Shown: positions 6,828 to 7,711 of the stretch, one piece after another | Numbering within the stretch: the first letter of the stretch is position 1 | Layout: the number at the start of each line of letters is the position of its first letter | Origin: an uncultured Bacilli bacterium | GTDB taxonomy: Bacteria > Bacillota_I > Bacilli_A > RFN20 > CAG-826 | Direction of reading: 5' to 3' | DNA length: 7,711 nucleotides | Assembly: GCA_905236085.1 (NCBI GenBank) | Contig: CAJOOD010000054.1 | Coordinates: 1-7,711 of the forward strand | Translations under genes and position numbers: made by a program | The notes under the pieces: generated by a model | What the model was told of the DNA's origin: nothing | Seen by the model: only the letters and a program-made list of their open reading frames with translations | Database searches by the model: none

Positions 6828-7520
6828 TCATATAAATATTATATATGTGATGCTTAATGAAATTATTAAGAGTCCTATAAAGTATAAACCAGAATTGATT
6901 CTTAAACAAGTTTTAGATTTTTTCATCACGTAGTGATTTATCATAATAAAGAAGTCCGAAGCGGTAAATAATGTCAAACCAATAGCTAAAAGAATGATAA
7001 ATGGATTGTGTATCACAATAGCTAAAGGAATAGCTACAGAAGAATGTAAACAAACTATTGGCATATATCCCCAAGGTGGTACATGTTTCTTTAATTCATT
7101 AAATTTCTTAGAGAAGGCTAAAAGGATATAAGTTCCAAAGAAAGCAATCCAAATCAATATAAACCACCATATCTCTACGAATTGGTGACCTGTAAAATTC
7201 ATATATAAGAAGCCAAATACTGTAAATACAATATTACCAATGAGGAATGATATTCCCCCAATAATGAAATTAAATAATAAGACAACATCACCGATATACG
7301 CTAGCGTAATAGCGATTAATAAAACAAAATATACCCAATTTGCGACATAATTAGGATAGTAAAGCCTCAGGAATTCTTCCCAAGCGTAAATTAAAAACAT
7401 GCTAGCCATAATAATTTTAACAATGGCCCTATTTTTAAAATTATGTCTTACTTCCACGATGAAATAAGTAAATAAAGCACCAAGGTAGAGAACAATATAA
7501 ACAATTTGATATATTTCCAT
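6828..7520 (-). CDS. YhhN/TMEM86-like integral membrane protein, putative lysoplasmalogenase
   Basis: The 230-residue protein is almost entirely hydrophobic, with about eight membrane spans (roughly 4-22, 34-50, 61-82, 86-106, 116-136, 152-170, 172-196, 210-229). It has no cleavable signal peptide. It matches the YhhN family in length and in two in-membrane Asp motifs: YIGDVVLL (Asp78) and LFTASDFFI (Asp189). These align with the acidic residues thought to be catalytic in TMEM86B and bacterial YhhN, which hydrolyse the vinyl-ether bond of lysoplasmalogens. The family call comes from reading motifs, not from an alignment. The gene leads a two-gene operon with a lipid kinase, which supports a membrane-lipid role. 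Its TGA is followed directly by TAA, a tandem stop. There is no Shine-Dalgarno; a TGC-CATAAT extended -10-like element ends 8 nt before the ATG. Confidence 0.72.
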   Translation of the reverse strand: MEIYQIVYIVLYLGALFTYFIVEVRHNFKNRAIVKIIMASMFLIYAWEEFLRLYYPNYVANWVYFVLLIAITLAYIGDVVLLFNFIIGGISFLIGNIVFTVFGFLYMNFTGHQFVEIWWFILIWIAFFGTYILLAFSKKFNELKKHVPPWGYMPIVCLHSSVAIPLAIVIHNPFIILLAIGLTLFTASDFFIMINHYVMKKSKTCLRINSGLYFIGLLIISLSITYIIFI

Positions 7521-7528
7521 CTAGTTAT

Positions 7529-7537
7529 ATTATGGCA
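7529..7537 (-). promoter_or_regulatory. Candidate extended -10 promoter of the YhhN-kinase operon
   Basis: The minus strand reads TG-C-CATAAT, five of six to the -10 consensus with the TGn extension. It ends 8 nt before the ATG, so transcription would start at or just before the start codon. No good -35 is seen. Confidence 0.42.
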
Positions 7538-7589
7538 TATATGAAAATAAATAATTATTATAATTATACATTTTATCAATTTATTGGTT

Positions 7590-7595
7590 TAAAAT
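7590..7595 (+). promoter_or_regulatory. Candidate -10 element of the flippase gene
   Basis: TAAAAT ends 9 nt before the ATG at 7605. A perfect TATAAT also occurs at 7559-7564, which would give a leader of about 34 nt. Neither has a good -35 box, so the choice is open. The 84-bp gap between the divergent genes must hold both promoters. Confidence 0.25.
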
Positions 7596-7604
7596 TAGTC
7601 AAGT

Positions 7605-7711
7605 ATGAAGGACAACATCAGAACAAACGTTATCGTTAACTTGGTAAGAACCCTAGCATTAACAGTCTTATCATTTTTAACATTCCCATGGGCTTGCCGT
7701 GTATTAGGTGA
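7605..7711 (+). CDS. Polysaccharide flippase, Wzx-like (MOP superfamily), 5' end only
   Basis: The window contains only the first 35 codons, ending in an incomplete codon at the edge. The translation begins MKDNIRTNVIVNLVRTLA and continues into a hydrophobic span, LTVLSFLTFP, then WACRVLG. The pattern of a short basic N-terminus, an Asn followed by a hydrophobic helix, and TFP-x4-RVLG is the standard opening of oligosaccharide flippases, which move lipid-linked glycan units across the cytoplasmic membrane. It is divergent from the YhhN gene, with an 84-bp gap. No Shine-Dalgarno is visible. Together with three nearby glycosyltransferases it points to a surface-glycan locus continuing to the right. 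The short length limits certainty. Confidence 0.75.
   Translation, partial: MKDNIRTNVIVNLVRTLALTVLSFLTFPWACRVLG

Overview
The window is AT-rich bacterial DNA, consistent with a low-GC Bacillota lineage, perhaps one of the small-genome Bacilli or Mollicutes-related groups. That placement is inferred from base composition and protein style, with no marker gene. The genetic code is the standard one. Every Trp in the predicted proteins is TGG, and TGA serves as a stop for the first glycosyltransferase (3538-3540) and for the membrane protein (6828-6830). Mycoplasma-type code 4 is therefore unlikely.

Layout, left to right. (1) 1-2232, minus strand: a large AAA+ ATPase of the 'archaeal ATPase / DUF234' type, then uracil-DNA glycosylase (ung), then a GC-rich hairpin cut by the window edge. 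(2) 2233-2454: divergent promoter region, with an 11-bp inverted repeat around the likely ATPase promoter. (3) 2455-4694, plus strand: two glycosyltransferases translationally coupled through an ATGA overlap. (4) 4662-5870, minus strand: a third, WbuB-like glycosyltransferase whose end overlaps the second one tail-to-tail by 33 bp. (5) 5896-7520, minus strand: a two-gene lipid operon, a YhhN/TMEM86-like membrane protein followed by a diacylglycerol-kinase-family lipid kinase, closed by an intrinsic terminator. (6) 7605 to the edge, plus strand: the first 35 codons of a Wzx-like polysaccharide flippase.

Three glycosyltransferases and a flippase suggest the left part of a surface-polysaccharide (capsule, exopolysaccharide or wall/lipid-linked glycan) locus. 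The lipid operon inside it may be a chance neighbour or may serve the same envelope. The ung-ATPase pair looks like ordinary flanking chromosome, and no mechanism links the two genes.

No new multi-gene system is evident. The most interesting structural signal concerns translation starts. The genes that seem to begin transcription units (ung, the first and third glycosyltransferases, the YhhN gene, and possibly the flippase) have no Shine-Dalgarno sequence. Each has a -10-like hexamer only 6-11 nt before its ATG, as expected for leaderless mRNAs. The operon-internal lipid kinase and the ATPase have clear Shine-Dalgarno sequences.
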